From Azoarcus sp. Aa7 (GTDB lineage: Bacteria > Pseudomonadota > Gammaproteobacteria > Burkholderiales > Rhodocyclaceae): a stretch of 64,000 nucleotides of DNA. A program made the position numbers and the translations under genes. Position 1 is the first letter of the stretch, and every line of letters starts with the position of its first letter. Shown here one piece after another: positions 25,814-33,609 of this stretch. The DNA lies in NCBI RefSeq assembly GCF_014822185.1, contig NZ_QVLR01000092.1, forward strand, positions 1 to 64,000. Reading direction: 5' to 3'. The notes under the pieces are model-generated. The model saw nothing but the letters and a program-made list of their open reading frames with translations. It searched no databases and was not told where the DNA came from.

Positions 25814-26550
25814 ACGCGCGCGTGCGTGAGGATCCCGTCGTGTCCTTCGGCGGCGACGAGGCGGCGCTCGACTGGCTGATCTCGCGTCGCCGTTCGATAC
25901 GCGCCTTCCTGCCGGTCACCGTCGATACGGGCACGATCGAGGATGTGCTGCGGATCGCCGCGCGCGCGCCGTCTGGCAACAATATCCAGCCGTGGCGGGT
26001 GCACGTCGTGGCCGGCGCGAAGCTCGAGTCCTTGGTGAACGCCGTCTGCGCCGCCTTCGACGAGGGCGGCGACAGCCATGTGCCGGAGTATGCCTATTAC
26101 CCGAACGAGTTCTTCGAGCCGTATCTGGGCAGGCGGCGCCGCAGCGGCTGGGGACTCTACGCCCGGCTCGGCATCGAGAAGAGCGACCGCGAACGGATGC
26201 GCGTGCAGACGCGCCGCAACTTCCGCTTCTTCGATGCGCCGGTCGGCTTGATCTTCACCATCGACCGCCGCCTGGGGCAGGGCAGCTGGATCGACTACGG
26301 CATGTTCCTGCAGAACGTGATGCTGGCGGCCGAGGCGCGCGGTCTTTCCACTTGCGCGCAGGCGGCGTGGACGCCGTACCACCGGATCATTTCCGACGTG
26401 CTCGGCTTCGGCGAGCACGAGCAGCTGGTGTGCGGCATGGCGCTCGGTTACGGCGACCCCGACGCGTCCGAGAACGCGCTCGTGACCGAGCGCGCGCCCT
26501 TGTCGGAATTCGTTGTCATGCACGGCGAGGCGGCCGTTGCAGAACACTGA
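25810..26550 (+). CDS. Nitroreductase-family flavoprotein
   Basis: The 246-residue protein shows nitroreductase-fold signatures: ISRRRSIRAFLP (FMN phosphate contacts), RAPSGNNIQPWRVHVV, and the C-terminal GMALGYGDPDASENALVTERAPL. Such FMN enzymes use NAD(P)H to reduce nitro groups, quinones or enones. The start ATG overlaps the stop of the acyl-CoA dehydrogenase (ATGA, 25810-25813), so the two are translationally coupled. No step of the cyclohexanecarboxylate pathway clearly needs it; a reductase for side products or re-oxidation of reduced cofactors is conceivable. The function is not known. Confidence 0.85.
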   Translation: MNARVREDPVVSFGGDEAALDWLISRRRSIRAFLPVTVDTGTIEDVLRIAARAPSGNNIQPWRVHVVAGAKLESLVNAVCAAFDEGGDSHVPEYAYYPNEFFEPYLGRRRRSGWGLYARLGIEKSDRERMRVQTRRNFRFFDAPVGLIFTIDRRLGQGSWIDYGMFLQNVMLAAEARGLSTCAQAAWTPYHRIISDVLGFGEHEQLVCGMALGYGDPDASENALVTERAPLSEFVVMHGEAAVAEH

Positions 26551-26637
26551 GGTTTTTCCGTGGGGCGCTCGTGCCGAGCGTCCCGCCTCCGGTGCAGTTC
26601 GTCCTGCTCCCTTCTCCCAAACTCGCCGGAGTTCTGG

Positions 26638-26672
26638 CCGGCTCGACGCCTTCGCGTCGAGCCGGATTTTTT
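26638..26672. terminator. Strong Rho-independent terminator, shared by convergent genes
   Basis: A perfect 12-bp stem (26638-26649 with 26654-26665) closes a CTTC loop. It is followed by a T run (26667-26672) on the plus strand. It ends the badH-badI operon and lies just beyond the stop of the minus-strand gene at 26675. Confidence 0.9.
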
Positions 26673-26674
26673 CC

Positions 26675-27289
26675 TCAGCTACGCTTCTTTTGCTCGCTCA
26701 GCGGCACGATCTCGGGCATCACGATGCGCTTGCGTCCCGACTCGACTGCCGTCAGCGCGTCGGTCTCTTCCATCGTCGCGAGGCAACGAACGGCGAGGTT
26801 CTGGTAAATCCCGGTCCCGCGCACCTTCCACGCCATTTCCTGCTCGGTGAGCGCGCGCACGACCTTGGCCGGCACGCCGGCGACCAGCGAGTTGGCCGGC
26901 ACGTCCATCCCCGCCTTCACGAAGCTGCACGCCGCGACGAAGGTGTTCTCTCCGATCACTGCGTTGTCCATCACCACGGCGTTCATGCCGACCAGCGCAT
27001 TGCGCTTGATCGTGCAGCAATGCAGCACGGCGCCGTGGCCGATGTGGCCGTTCTCTTCAACCACCGTATCGTGCTCGGGGAAGCTGTGGATCACGCAGGT
27101 GTCCTGCACGTTGACGCCGGCCTGCAGGATCAGGCGGCCGAAGTCGCCGCGCAGGCTGGCACAGGGGCCGACGTAGCAGCCGGGGCCGACGATCACGTCG
27201 CCGATCAGTACGGCAGTGGGATGGACGTAGGCGGTCGGGTCGACGACCGGCACGACGCCGTCGATCGCGAATACTCGGGGTGTGCTCAT
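26675..27289 (-). CDS. PaaY-like gamma-carbonic-anhydrase-family hexapeptide protein
   Basis: The 204-residue protein is a left-handed beta-helix: imperfect hexapeptides such as [14 protein letters not shown] and [26 protein letters not shown]. Metal-ligand histidines are seen in VIHSFPEHD and [10 protein letters not shown]. It is closest in layout to PaaY/CaiE; PaaY acts as a thioesterase that clears blocked CoA esters in phenylacetate catabolism. A matching housekeeping role next to these CoA-dependent genes is likely. AAGGAG lies just before ATG 27289. It is divergent from the enoyl-CoA hydratase gene. Confidence 0.85.
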   Translation of the reverse strand: MSTPRVFAIDGVVPVVDPTAYVHPTAVLIGDVIVGPGCYVGPCASLRGDFGRLILQAGVNVQDTCVIHSFPEHDTVVEENGHIGHGAVLHCCTIKRNALVGMNAVVMDNAVIGENTFVAACSFVKAGMDVPANSLVAGVPAKVVRALTEQEMAWKVRGTGIYQNLAVRCLATMEETDALTAVESGRKRIVMPEIVPLSEQKKRS

Positions 27290-27504
27290 CGAAGCTCCTT
27301 GTTCGCCCGCAGAGCGGGCTCGTGGGGTGGGGGGCAGCCCGGTGCGATCTTCCCGGCCTTACGCGCCGGGTCAGGCCTGAAAGGCATTATATTGCCCCGT
27401 TTATTCGATTCTAGGGGTTTATCCCTCGGCGGAAAAGCAGTATCGTGCATTTTCCAAATTAGACAGAAAAGCGGTTCGCAGTGCGGACCCAAGGAGAGAG
27501 CGAG

Positions 27505-28275
27505 ATGGATGCAGTAGTCGTCGAACGGCCGAATCCGCAGGTCGCGGTGGTGCGGCTCAACCGGCCCGAGGCCCGCAACGCGCTGAACCAGCAGGTGCGC
27601 ATGCAGCTGGCCGAGCACTTCACCGCGCTCGCCCGCGACCCCGAAGTGCGTGCCATCGTCCTGACGGGCGGTGACAAATACTTCGCTGCCGGCGCCGACC
27701 TGCGCGAAATGGCCGAGGCGGGCGCGATCGAGATCATGCTGCGCAACACCCATCGCCTGTGGGGCGCGATCGCGAGCTGCCCGAAACCGGTAATAGCCGC
27801 GGTGAATGGCTTCGCGTGGGGCGGCGGCTGCGAGCTCGCCATGCACGCCGACATCATCGTCGCGGGCGAGGGTTCGTCGTTCTGCCAGCCGGAAGTGAAG
27901 GTCGGGATCATGCCCGGCGCCGGCGGCACGCAGCGCCTGTCGCGCGCGGTGGGCAAGTTCAAGGCGATGAAGATGGTGCTGACCGGGCAGCCGGTGAGCG
28001 GCCGTGAGGCGGGCGAGATGGGCCTCGCGAGCGAGGTCGTGCCGGATGCCGAGGTGCAGTCGCGCGCGATGGAGCTGGCGACGCAGATCGCCGCGCTGCC
28101 GCCGCTCGCGATCACCCAGATCAAGGAAGTGCTGCTCGCCGGCCAGGATGCCTCGCTCGACGCGGCGCTGATGCTCGAGCGCAAGGCGTTCCAGTTGCTG
28201 TTCGCGAGCCGTGACCAAAAGGAAGGCATGCAAGCCTTCTTCGACAAGCGTCCGGCCGGTTTCGAGGGGGTTTGA
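27505..28275 (+). CDS. Enoyl-CoA hydratase
   Basis: The 256-residue crotonase has both catalytic glutamates (GGGCELAMHAD and CQPEVKVGIMPGAGGTQRL) and the oxyanion loop AAGADLREM. It hydrates a trans-2-enoyl-CoA. By position it begins a beta-oxidation operon (hydratase, 3-hydroxyacyl-CoA dehydrogenase, thiolase) likely to process the pimeloyl-CoA or adipyl-type intermediates made upstream. ATG 27505 is preceded by AAGGAGAG (27491-27498). The 215-bp gap to the PaaY-like gene contains an AT-rich patch near 27386-27480, a likely promoter region. Confidence 0.88.
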   Translation: MDAVVVERPNPQVAVVRLNRPEARNALNQQVRMQLAEHFTALARDPEVRAIVLTGGDKYFAAGADLREMAEAGAIEIMLRNTHRLWGAIASCPKPVIAAVNGFAWGGGCELAMHADIIVAGEGSSFCQPEVKVGIMPGAGGTQRLSRAVGKFKAMKMVLTGQPVSGREAGEMGLASEVVPDAEVQSRAMELATQIAALPPLAITQIKEVLLAGQDASLDAALMLERKAFQLLFASRDQKEGMQAFFDKRPAGFEGV

Positions 28276-28278
28276 GAG

Positions 28279-29799
28279 ATGTTCGATGCAATGCGTAATG
28301 ACCTGACGCTGGGCGTCGTCGGCACGGGCCTGATGGGCCGCGGGATCGCGCAGATCGCGGTGCAGGCGGGCGTGTCGGTGCGGCTCTTCGACACCCGCGC
28401 GGGTGCAGCGGCGGAAGCGTGCGATGCGGTGGGCGGCATGCTCGCCAAGCTCGCCGAGAAGGGCAAGATGGACGCCGCTGCCGCGCGCGTGGCGACCGAG
28501 CGGATGACGGTCGCGGCGAGCCTCGCGGAGCTCGCCGGCTGCGACGTCGTCGTCGAGGCGATCGTCGAGAACCTCGACGCCAAGCGCACACTGTTCCGCG
28601 ATCTCGAAGAGGTCGTCGCGGACGGGTGCGTGCTGGCGACCAACACGTCGTCGCTGTCGGTGACCTCGATCGCCGCCGGCTGCCGCCGCCCCGAGCGGGT
28701 CGTGGGCTTCCACTTCTTCAGCCCCGTGCCGCTGATGAAGGTCGTCGAGGTCATCGACGGCGTGCGTGGCGACCGCGCGGCGGGCGATGCGCTGACCGCG
28801 CTGGCTCGCCGCATGGGCCACACCCCGGTGCGCGCCGCCGACACCCCGGGCTTCATCGTCAACCACGCCGGACGCGGCTACCTCACCGAGTCGCTGCGCG
28901 TGCTTGGCGAAGGCATCACGGACTTCGCGACGCTGGACCGAATCCTCAAGGAATCGGTCGGCTTCCGCATGGGGCCGTGCGAGCTGCTCGACCTCACCGG
29001 GCTGGACGTGTCGCATCCGGTCATGGAGTCGATCTACGACCAGTATTACCAGGAGCCGCGCTACCGCCCGTCCCCGATCACGCGCCAGCGGCTCGCCGGC
29101 GGGCTGCTCGGGCGCAAGAGCGGACAGGGCTTCTACGTGTACAAGGACGGCAGCGCCGAGCCGGTCGCCATGCCCTCCGTGCCGGCCGTCGCGCCGCAGC
29201 CCCTGTGGGTGAGCCGGCGTGACGCCGACCTGCACGCGCGCGTCGTCGCGGCGCTGGAGTCGCAGGGCGTCGCGCTCGACCGCGGCGAACGTCCCGCAGA
29301 GGGTTCGGTGTGCATCGTGCTGCCGGTCGGCACCGATGCGACCACCTGCGCGCTGGCCGAGGGGCTGGATCCGAAGCGCACGCTGGCGCTCGATCCGCTG
29401 TTCGTTGAAAAGCACCTGACCCTGATGACCACGCCGCTGACCGCAGCCGAATCGCGCGATGCTGCGTGGGCGGCGCTCGCTGCCGGCGGCAAGTCCGTGT
29501 CGGTGGTGCGCGACAGCGCGGGCCTCGTCGCGCAGCGCGTCGTCGCGGCGATCGTCAACATCGGCTGCGACATCGCACAGCAGCGCATCGCGACGCCGGA
29601 AGACATCGATTCGGCCGTGCGCCTGGGCCTCGGCTATCCGAAGGGGCCGCTCGCGCTCGGCGATTCGCTGGGTGCCTCGACGATCCTCGCGATCCTCGAC
29701 GGCATGCACGAGTTCTACCGCGATCCGCGCTATCGCCCGAGCCCCTGGCTCACCCGCCGCGCGCGCCTGGGCGTGTCGCTGCTGACGCCCGACAACTGA
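28279..29799 (+). CDS. 3-hydroxyacyl-CoA dehydrogenase (PaaH type)
   Basis: The 506-residue protein has the NAD-binding start LGVVGTGLMGRGIAQIA, the central VGFHFFSPVPLMKVVEVI with the catalytic His, and two C-terminal helical domains, the second holding RIATPEDIDSAVRLGLGYPKGPL. The length of about 500 residues with a duplicated C-terminal domain is typical of PaaH/PaaC rather than the short ~290-residue FadB2 type. It oxidises the 3-hydroxyacyl-CoA to the 3-oxo form. It starts 3 bp after the hydratase stop. Confidence 0.9.
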   Translation: MFDAMRNDLTLGVVGTGLMGRGIAQIAVQAGVSVRLFDTRAGAAAEACDAVGGMLAKLAEKGKMDAAAARVATERMTVAASLAELAGCDVVVEAIVENLDAKRTLFRDLEEVVADGCVLATNTSSLSVTSIAAGCRRPERVVGFHFFSPVPLMKVVEVIDGVRGDRAAGDALTALARRMGHTPVRAADTPGFIVNHAGRGYLTESLRVLGEGITDFATLDRILKESVGFRMGPCELLDLTGLDVSHPVMESIYDQYYQEPRYRPSPITRQRLAGGLLGRKSGQGFYVYKDGSAEPVAMPSVPAVAPQPLWVSRRDADLHARVVAALESQGVALDRGERPAEGSVCIVLPVGTDATTCALAEGLDPKRTLALDPLFVEKHLTLMTTPLTAAESRDAAWAALAAGGKSVSVVRDSAGLVAQRVVAAIVNIGCDIAQQRIATPEDIDSAVRLGLGYPKGPLALGDSLGASTILAILDGMHEFYRDPRYRPSPWLTRRARLGVSLLTPDN

Positions 29800-29828
29800 C
29801 AACCATACCCGTTACCAAAGGAGATTCC

Positions 29829-31037
29829 ATGCTCGACGCCTACATCTACGCCGGTCTGCGTTCCCCCATCGGCCGCCACGCCGGCTCGCTCGCCCCGGTC
29901 CGTCCCGACGACCTCGTCGCCACCGTGATCCGCGAAGTCGTCGCGCGCTCGCCGTTCGCTGCAGCGGACATCGAGGACGTGGTCCTCGGCTGCGCCGCGC
30001 AGGCCGGCGAGGATTCGCGCAACGTCGCACGCCACGCGGCACTGCTCGCGGGCCTGCCGACCAACATCGCCGGCCAGACGGTGAACCGCCTGTGCGGCAG
30101 CGGCTTGGCCGCGGTGCTGGACACCGCGCGTGCGATCACCGCGGGCGAGGGCGAGCTGTACGTCGCCGGCGGCGTCGAGAGCATGAGCCGCGCGCCCTTC
30201 GTCGTCGCGAAGGCCGAATCGGCCTACAGCCGCGACTTCAAAGTGTTCGACACGACCATCGGCGCGCGCTTCCCGAACCCGAAGATCGTCGAGCAGTACG
30301 GCAATGACAGCATGCCGGAGACGGGCGACAACGTCGCCGCGGAATTCGGCATCTCGCGTGAGGATTCGGACCGCTTCGCTGCTGCGTCGCAGGCGAAGTA
30401 CGCGGCCGCGAAGGAAGCGGGCTTCTACGCAGGGGAGATCCTGCCGATCTCGGTGGCGACCGGCCGCAAGACCCCGCCGCTGGTCGTCGCCGATGACGAG
30501 CATCCGCGCGCAGAGTCGACCTACGAGTCGCTGGCGAAGCTCAAGTCCCTGTTCCCGAACGGCGTTGTCACCGCCGGCAACGCCTCCGGCATCAATGACG
30601 GTGCGGCGGCGCTACTGATCGGCAGCAAGGCAGCGGGCGAGAAGGCCGGCGCGAAGCCGATGGCGCGCATCCTCGCGGGTGCAGTGGCGGGCGTCGAGCC
30701 GCGCATCATGGGCGTCGGTCCCGCCTATGCGATCCCGAAGGCGCTCGCGCGCGCCGGGCTCACGCTCAAGGACATGGACGTCATCGAGATCAACGAGGCC
30801 TTCGCGCCGCAGGTGCTGAGCTGCCTGAAGCTGATGGGTGTGGCGTTCGACGATCCGCGCGTGAACCCCAACGGCGGCGCGATCGCGATCGGCCACCCGC
30901 TCGGTGCGTCGGGTGCGCGCATCGCGCTGTCGGCCGCGCGCGAGCTGGAGCGGCGCAACGGCCGCTACGCGGTGGTCAGCCTGTGCATCGGCGTCGGCCA
31001 CGGCATCGCGCTGGTGATCGAGCGCATTCCGGGCTGA
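29829..31037 (+). CDS. Acetyl-CoA acyltransferase (3-oxoacyl-CoA thiolase, PaaJ/PcaF type)
   Basis: The 402-residue thiolase has the nucleophilic Cys in NRLCGSGLAAV, the motif GGVESMSRAPFV, the His in NPNGGAIAIGHPLGASGAR and the second Cys in SLCIGVGHG. It cleaves a 3-oxoacyl-CoA with CoA to acetyl-CoA plus the shortened acyl-CoA; for a pimeloyl-derived substrate the products are acetyl-CoA and glutaryl-CoA. The 3-oxoadipyl/3-oxopimelyl type is inferred from resemblance to PaaJ/PcaF. It has an AAAGGAG ribosome site and follows the dehydrogenase after 29 bp. A REP element follows. Confidence 0.9.
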   Translation: MLDAYIYAGLRSPIGRHAGSLAPVRPDDLVATVIREVVARSPFAAADIEDVVLGCAAQAGEDSRNVARHAALLAGLPTNIAGQTVNRLCGSGLAAVLDTARAITAGEGELYVAGGVESMSRAPFVVAKAESAYSRDFKVFDTTIGARFPNPKIVEQYGNDSMPETGDNVAAEFGISREDSDRFAAASQAKYAAAKEAGFYAGEILPISVATGRKTPPLVVADDEHPRAESTYESLAKLKSLFPNGVVTAGNASGINDGAAALLIGSKAAGEKAGAKPMARILAGAVAGVEPRIMGVGPAYAIPKALARAGLTLKDMDVIEINEAFAPQVLSCLKLMGVAFDDPRVNPNGGAIAIGHPLGASGARIALSAARELERRNGRYAVVSLCIGVGHGIALVIERIPG

Positions 31038-31061
31038 GGCAGGGGCGAACGCGCACGATCC

Positions 31062-31160
31062 CGTAGGGCGGGAGGAGCGCAGCGCATCCCGCCACAACGG
31101 CGTGTCATCATGTCCGGCGTGCGTATGGCGGGATACGCCTCCGGCTCCTCCCGCCCTACG
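31062..31160. repeat. REP/REPIN element, copy 2
   Basis: A 99-bp element with the same ends as copy 1 (CGTAGGGCGGGA and TCCCGCCCTACG). It lies after the thiolase gene, probably at the 3' end of its transcript. Confidence 0.87.
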
Positions 31161-31251
31161 GCCCGGACACCGTCAGGGCAGGCAGCACTCGTGGGCAATA
31201 CGCATCAGGTAAGCTGTGGCCCGGCAATCGTGTTCGCGTGGAGGTGGGGAA

Positions 31252-31842
31252 ATGGAAGACCGTCCGACATCGTCCCGCGGCATCGTCGGTATCCTGCTCG
31301 CAGCGGGGCAGGGCTCGCGCTTCGGCAGCAACAAGCTGTGTCATCCGATCGCCGACGGAACGCCTGTCGCGGTGCGCAGCGCAGTTAACCTGCGGGATGC
31401 GCTGGGCGACGTACTTGCGGTGGTGCGCCCGGACGATGCACTCCTGCGCGGGCACTTCGACGGGGCGGGAATTCCGTGCGTCCTGTGTCCCGACGCCGGG
31501 CAGGGCATGGCGGCGACGCTTGCCTGCGGGATTCGTGCGACGTCCGGTGCCGCCGGCTGGATCATCGCGCTGGGCGACATGCCCTATATCCGTCAGGGCA
31601 CGATGGCTGCGGTCGCGTCGGCGATCGCCAATGGCGCTCTGCTCGCCGCACCGTTCGTCGACGGGCAGCGCGGCCATCCGGTCGGATTCGCAGCGCCGCT
31701 GAAGGACGAATTGCTCGCGCTGCAGGGCGACGAAGGTGCGCGCAGGGTGATCGTCGCGCACAAGGAACAGTTGCACCACATCGACTGCGACGATGCGGGC
31801 ATCCTCGCCGATATCGACGTTCCTGCCGACCTGCGCCCCTGA
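31252..31842 (+). CDS. MobA/MocA-like nucleotidyltransferase
   Basis: The 196-residue protein has the nucleotide-binding start GILLAAGQGSRFGSNK, the Mg-binding region IIALGDMPYIRQ and GQRGHPVGFA, as in MobA and MocA enzymes. These attach GMP or CMP to molybdopterin to finish the molybdenum cofactor. The relatives closest in pattern are MocA-type proteins placed near molybdenum hydroxylases. No molybdoenzyme is next to it here. ATG 31252 follows GGAGG (31240). It stands alone. Confidence 0.85.
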   Translation: MEDRPTSSRGIVGILLAAGQGSRFGSNKLCHPIADGTPVAVRSAVNLRDALGDVLAVVRPDDALLRGHFDGAGIPCVLCPDAGQGMAATLACGIRATSGAAGWIIALGDMPYIRQGTMAAVASAIANGALLAAPFVDGQRGHPVGFAAPLKDELLALQGDEGARRVIVAHKEQLHHIDCDDAGILADIDVPADLRP

Positions 31843-31858
31843 AGCGGGCGCCGTCGTT

Positions 31859-32521
31859 TCAGTCGTCCAGCAGCGCCTCTGTCAGCGTCGCCGGGCTCGC
31901 AAAGGCCCGCCAGTGGGTGGCCATTTCCTCCGGTACCAGGCTGCCGTAGCCCCAGGTCGCGGCGAAGAAGGGCAGGCGGTTCGCGTCGGCCGATTCTCCG
32001 TCCTCGCTACGGTCGCCGACGTACACCGACACGTGCTCGGGAATGTCGTGGTCGGCCATCAGGCGCGCGATCATCGCCGCCTTGCTCGGCAGGCGCGGCT
32101 CGAAGAGATCCAGCGCATACACCGTCTTGAAGTAGCCGCTCCAGCCGAGGTGATCCAGGATCAGGCGGGTCGGATGCAGGCGCTTGTTGGTCGCGATCGC
32201 GAGCGTGCGCCCGCTGGTGGCGAGGCGTTCGAGCATGTCGCCGACGCCCGCATAGGCCGCAGTTTCCCGATAGCCCGTCGTGTCGTAGCTCGCCTTGAAG
32301 TGGCCGGCGAGCTCGTCGATGACCTGCGGATCTTTCGTCCCGGCGAGGATGTGCAGCGTCTCGATCAGCGGCGGCCCGACGATGGACTCGTCTATCGTCA
32401 CGGCCGGCGCGCGTCCCGCGGCAGCGAACGCCTGGCGGTAGCTCGCGAGGATCGCGGGGGCGGAGTCGATCAGGGTGCCGTCGAGGTCGAAGAGGACGTA
32501 CTGGAAGCGGGACATGGACAT
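31859..32521 (-). CDS. HAD-superfamily phosphatase (phosphoglycolate phosphatase-like)
   Basis: The 220-residue protein has HAD motif I FDLDGTLIDS with both aspartates, motif II TNKR (Thr), a Lys in PSKAAM and motif IV VGDRSEDGESA. A cap domain lies between residues ~20 and 90. It is similar in layout to Gph phosphatases that remove phosphate from 2-phosphoglycolate. Two in-frame starts exist (32521 and 32515), neither with a strong ribosome site. The gene is single and converges on the MobA-like gene. Confidence 0.85.
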   Translation of the reverse strand: MSMSRFQYVLFDLDGTLIDSAPAILASYRQAFAAAGRAPAVTIDESIVGPPLIETLHILAGTKDPQVIDELAGHFKASYDTTGYRETAAYAGVGDMLERLATSGRTLAIATNKRLHPTRLILDHLGWSGYFKTVYALDLFEPRLPSKAAMIARLMADHDIPEHVSVYVGDRSEDGESADANRLPFFAATWGYGSLVPEEMATHWRAFASPATLTEALLDD

Positions 32522-32646
32522 TGGGATGCTTGCGGTCGGGCGTGCATTTTACGGCGCTTCGCGTAGCGCCGCGGCGAGGTTCGAGTCACTCGCCCGGGCG
32601 GCGCACAAATTCGATCGTCGTCGGACATGAGCGGTGAAGGGGAATT

Positions 32647-32738
32647 CGTAGGGCGGATGAGCCGAAGGCGTTATCCGCCGAATGTATTGCTCCGTCGGCT
32701 GACATGCGGCGGAAGGCGCTTCGCTTTTCCGCCCTACG
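32647..32738. repeat. REP/REPIN element, copy 3 (variant)
   Basis: A 92-bp element that begins CGTAGGGCGGATG and ends TCCGCCCTACG, a variant of copies 1 and 2 with GGCGGA in place of GGCGGGA. It overlaps the end of the DUF3025 gene by 5 bp and supplies its stop codon. Confidence 0.82.
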
Positions 32739-33597
32739 ATTCATGCATGCGATTGTCAGCATACCTCGCCGCTAGCCGCTGGTTCGCCAGTGCACGCTCC
32801 GGGCGGAACTGGCGGGTGTCGCGGTAATACGCAGCGGACTCGTTTTCCGGCGTGACGTCCGGAATCCCGAGCAGCGGCAGCGGTGCAAGCTCGCGCGGGG
32901 TATTGAGCAGGCCGGCATCGACCAGTTGCTCGGCCAGCCACGCGTCGGTCTCCCTCTGTCGTTCGGTCGCGGGCAGGTCCAGCCACGACCCATCGACGAC
33001 GCGGTAGAGCGCCTTGCCGCACAGCCCGAAGAAGGGCTCGCGCAGCTGTTCCCACGTGCCGTGACCGAAGACGAGGAAGCGGGTGCTGGCGATCAGTCGC
33101 GCGCGCCGCGTCCAGAAGGCCTCTTCCCACGCATGGGCAGCGAGCAGGGCGGGGATCTCCGGATCGCTCGATACGACGACGATGCCGCATTCGTCGAACT
33201 GGGTCAGTGCGTCGCGCCGCGGCCCGCGGCCGGGAATTCCCGCCGCGGTGCGCGCGTCGCGTTCGCGCCGATGGAGGATGTTGCAGGCCGCCTTCGCGCG
33301 CGGCCAGACGCACCACGCGAGCGCGTTGAAGAAATCGTGCCAGTCGTCCGCGCGCGTGGGCACCTCGCCGGTCACGTAGATGTGCTCCTCGTAGGCGAGG
33401 GCGTCCGCGGGCGGCAGGATGAAGCGGATCGGTTGCCCGCCCCCGCTCGTGGCGCCGGTCGCGACGTCGCGCAGCAGCGCGTCGAGCGGCGCGGTGCCGG
33501 GAAGCTCGGGCGCAGCGAAGCGCGCGAGCATTGCCGCGATCGGTTCGAAGAGCGGCCGGGCGGCGAATGCCGCGGGGGTGTCTGTTCCGGCCGTCAT
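32734..33597 (-). CDS. DUF3025 family protein
   Basis: The 287-residue soluble protein matches the DUF3025 pattern by eye: RFILPPADALAYEEHIYVTG, WHDFFNALAWCVWPRAK, RDALTQFDECGIVVVS and FGHGTWEQL. The function of the family is unknown. No signal peptide or membrane segment is seen. AGGAG precedes ATG 33597. The stop codon (TAG, 32736-32734) lies within REP copy 3, so the last residues may have been set by insertion of that repeat. It follows the decarboxylase gene on the same strand, 12 bp after its stop. Confidence 0.82.
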   Translation of the reverse strand: MTAGTDTPAAFAARPLFEPIAAMLARFAAPELPGTAPLDALLRDVATGATSGGGQPIRFILPPADALAYEEHIYVTGEVPTRADDWHDFFNALAWCVWPRAKAACNILHRRERDARTAAGIPGRGPRRDALTQFDECGIVVVSSDPEIPALLAAHAWEEAFWTRRARLIASTRFLVFGHGTWEQLREPFFGLCGKALYRVVDGSWLDLPATERQRETDAWLAEQLVDAGLLNTPRELAPLPLLGIPDVTPENESAAYYRDTRQFRPERALANQRLAARYADNRMHES

Positions 33598-33609
33598 CGA
33601 TCTCCTGCG

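Noticed and set aside
27405-27420. A sixth AGAAY-N3-RTTCT site before the hydratase gene
   Set aside because: Only one half (TAGAATCGA on the minus strand) matches. The other half and the promoter spacing do not.
27286-29802. 838-codon open frame on the minus strand opposite the hydratase and dehydrogenase genes
   Set aside because: Shadow frame. The plus-strand genes have intact catalytic motifs and ribosome sites.
26675-31037. A phenylacetate (paa) catabolic cluster
   Set aside because: PaaY-, PaaF-, PaaH- and PaaJ-like genes occur, but there is no phenylacetate-CoA ligase, no paaABCDE oxygenase and no PaaZ. A beta-oxidation role after ring opening fits better.
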